Source: a virus. From it: 31,948 nucleotides of DNA. Location of the stretch: positions 1 through 31,948 of IMG/VR virus record IMGVR_UViG_3300034117_000749. One strand, written 5' to 3'. Below are positions 31,201-31,948 of the stretch, in pieces. A program made the position numbers and the translations under genes. Numbering within the stretch: position 1 is the first letter of the stretch; each line of letters starts with the position of its first letter. The notes under the pieces are model-generated. The model saw nothing but the letters and a program-made list of their open reading frames with translations, did not search any database and had not been told where the DNA came from.

Positions 31201-31340
31201 GACTCGTCCTCCTCCAGAGCCATCGCCCACAATATCTCTTCCTTGCTGATCGACTTCAGCAATTCTTTCAGCTTCACCCGTGCGTCCAGCTCGTCAGCAG
31301 CCATCACCGAAAATGCCAGCGTGAAATTAAAAACCTTCAT
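31197..31340 (-). CDS. 47-residue protein of unknown function
   Basis: ATG 31340 lies inside the last codons of the zinc-ribbon gene (14-base overlap), the only well-placed start. MKVFNFTLAFSVMAADELDA is followed by an amphipathic helix (RVKLKELLKSISKEEILWAM) and an acidic end. The first 14 residues are hydrophobic but lack a positive start, so it is not a convincing signal peptide. Confidence 0.5.
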   Translation of the reverse strand: MKVFNFTLAFSVMAADELDARVKLKELLKSISKEEILWAMALEEDES

Positions 31341-31494
31341 TGTCCGTCCCTTCATAATCAAACGAATGATCGCAATGGGTGCACTCAACAATGGCATCCA
31401 AATAGGCCAGCTTCCAAGCGCCCAATTCGGGCATCCAAAACACCTCTACATTGCGGTATAGGTGCTTATCTTCGCCGCAGTTCGGGCATTTCAT
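31327..31494 (-). CDS. 55-residue zinc-ribbon protein
   Basis: MKCPNCGEDKHLYRN and a later VECTHCDHSFDYEG give two CxxC pairs about 33 residues apart, the pattern of a zinc ribbon. ATG 31494 is preferred because it places the first CxxC at the start and lies just behind the previous stop. Such phage mini-proteins are often nucleic-acid or protein binders. The longer frame to 31611 has no good start. Confidence 0.7.
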   Translation of the reverse strand: MKCPNCGEDKHLYRNVEVFWMPELGAWKLAYLDAIVECTHCDHSFDYEGTDNEGF

Positions 31495-31495
31495 A

Positions 31496-31678
31496 TCATG
31501 CGTTCCCTTCATATGCCGTGTAAGGCAGCAGCTTGTTGCGCTGCTCCACCAGAAACTCGCGCAGCGTATCAAACTCTGCTGGTTCGCTGATCGCAATGTC
31601 ATACACATCATCGCTGTCGATCAGATCGCACAGGTCGAAATAGATTTCCTGTAGGGTCGTTAATAACTTCGCATCCAT
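31496..31678 (-). CDS. 60-residue acidic protein of unknown function
   Basis: The ATG at 31678 follows the preceding TGA by one base. The residues MDAKLLTTLQEIYFDLCDLI, then DSDDVYDIAISEPAEFDTLR are acidic and helical, ending in FLVEQRNKLLPYTAYEG. Nothing in it identifies a function. Confidence 0.65.
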   Translation of the reverse strand: MDAKLLTTLQEIYFDLCDLIDSDDVYDIAISEPAEFDTLREFLVEQRNKLLPYTAYEGNA

Positions 31679-31679
31679 A

Positions 31680-31853
31680 TCAATATGCCTTCCCGTTTCT
31701 ATACTCGATTGTAGTTACCTCGCTGTCGCGCTCGTCAATCACAGTCCAAAGCCTGTCGTCCTCTTTGCTCAACGTAAGCGCAGCCCACATCGCGTGCGAA
31801 CCATACCTAAACCGCGCAATCTCCTGGCAATCCAGCTCCAACCTTACGTTCAT
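31680..31853 (-). CDS. 57-residue protein of unknown function
   Basis: The ATG overlaps the stop of the upstream partial gene (ATGA). MNVRLELDCQEIARFRYGSH, then AMWAALTLSKEDDRLWTVID, ends in a beta strand (VTTIEYRNGKAY), suggesting a small mixed fold. It is the first complete gene of the right block. Confidence 0.65.
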   Translation of the reverse strand: MNVRLELDCQEIARFRYGSHAMWAALTLSKEDDRLWTVIDERDSEVTTIEYRNGKAY

Positions 31854-31948
31854 GACACTATCTCCACTTCCAAAACTGAACCATCAGCATCAATGCCCAT
31901 CGCCTCTGTTTCCACCCATGTAAGGTCGCGCTCGTCGTTCAGCTCAAC
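31850..31948 (-). CDS. C-terminal end of an unknown protein, partial at the window end
   Basis: The frame is open from the window edge to TGA at 31850-31852 and gives 32 residues (ELNDERDLTWVETEAMGIDA, then DGSVLEVEIVS). It overlaps the next ATG by four bases. The start is outside the window. Confidence 0.55.
   Translation of the reverse strand, partial: VELNDERDLTWVETEAMGIDADGSVLEVEIVS

Noticed and set aside
1-31948. tRNA, integrase or insertion sequence
   Set aside because: No cloverleaf-like arrangement with a CCA end, no recombinase with a catalytic signature and no terminal inverted repeats were noticed. The search was by eye and could miss weak cases.

Overview
The window is about 32 kb of a tailed double-stranded DNA phage genome, or a prophage or metagenomic phage contig. 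Two gene blocks face each other. The left block (+ strand, 1-19655) encodes tail and ejected virion proteins. The right block (- strand, 19657-31948) encodes DNA recombination and replication proteins plus many very small genes. No rRNA, tRNA, CRISPR array, integrase or insertion sequence was seen. The tail module (a gp11/SU10-type adaptor, a P22 gp10-like nozzle protein, and very large internal proteins in place of a tape measure and sheath) suggests a short-tailed, podovirus-like particle. Shine-Dalgarno sites and several TTGACA-like boxes suit a bacterial host. The ejection-protein architecture and a GcrA/Myb-like HTH protein suggest a proteobacterium, but the host cannot be fixed from this sequence. 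Terminase, portal, capsid and DNA polymerase genes are not in the window.

Left block, in order: the tail end of a partial gene (possibly Rz-like lysis); a head-tail adaptor; a 1183-residue tail fibre ending in a seven-motif beta-propeller; a small protein and a tail-fibre-assembly-chaperone-like protein; a gp10-like tail nozzle protein; a small linker gene; and five large genes (740, 309, 482, 1661 and 1011 residues) that look like an ejectosome set. The 1661-residue protein carries two ParB-like segments and a HELLHH zinc-protease motif. Genes abut or overlap throughout, as in one late operon.

Right block, read leftward from the window end: a run of small overlapping genes (31948 to 29999), a split primase/helicase pair (29919 to 27120), another run of small genes including a DNA-binding HTH, an exported protein and a membrane mini-protein (27129 to 24192), an SSL2-type DEAH helicase, a VRR-NUC nuclease, and then a recombination cassette: YqaJ exonuclease, a ribbon-helix-helix-like mini-gene, RecT annealase and an SSB-like protein. 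A TTGACA promoter candidate with an imperfect inverted repeat lies just ahead of the cassette.

The blocks converge with one base between their stop codons. A perfect 8-bp hairpin inside the end of the late operon, followed on the - strand by a pyrimidine-rich tract, could terminate the early transcript inside late coding sequence. The most interesting items are this junction, the beta-propeller fibre tip, the multidomain ejected protein, the split Cys-poor primase, and the uncharacterised mini-genes. No complete, clearly new defence or counter-defence system could be shown from sequence alone.
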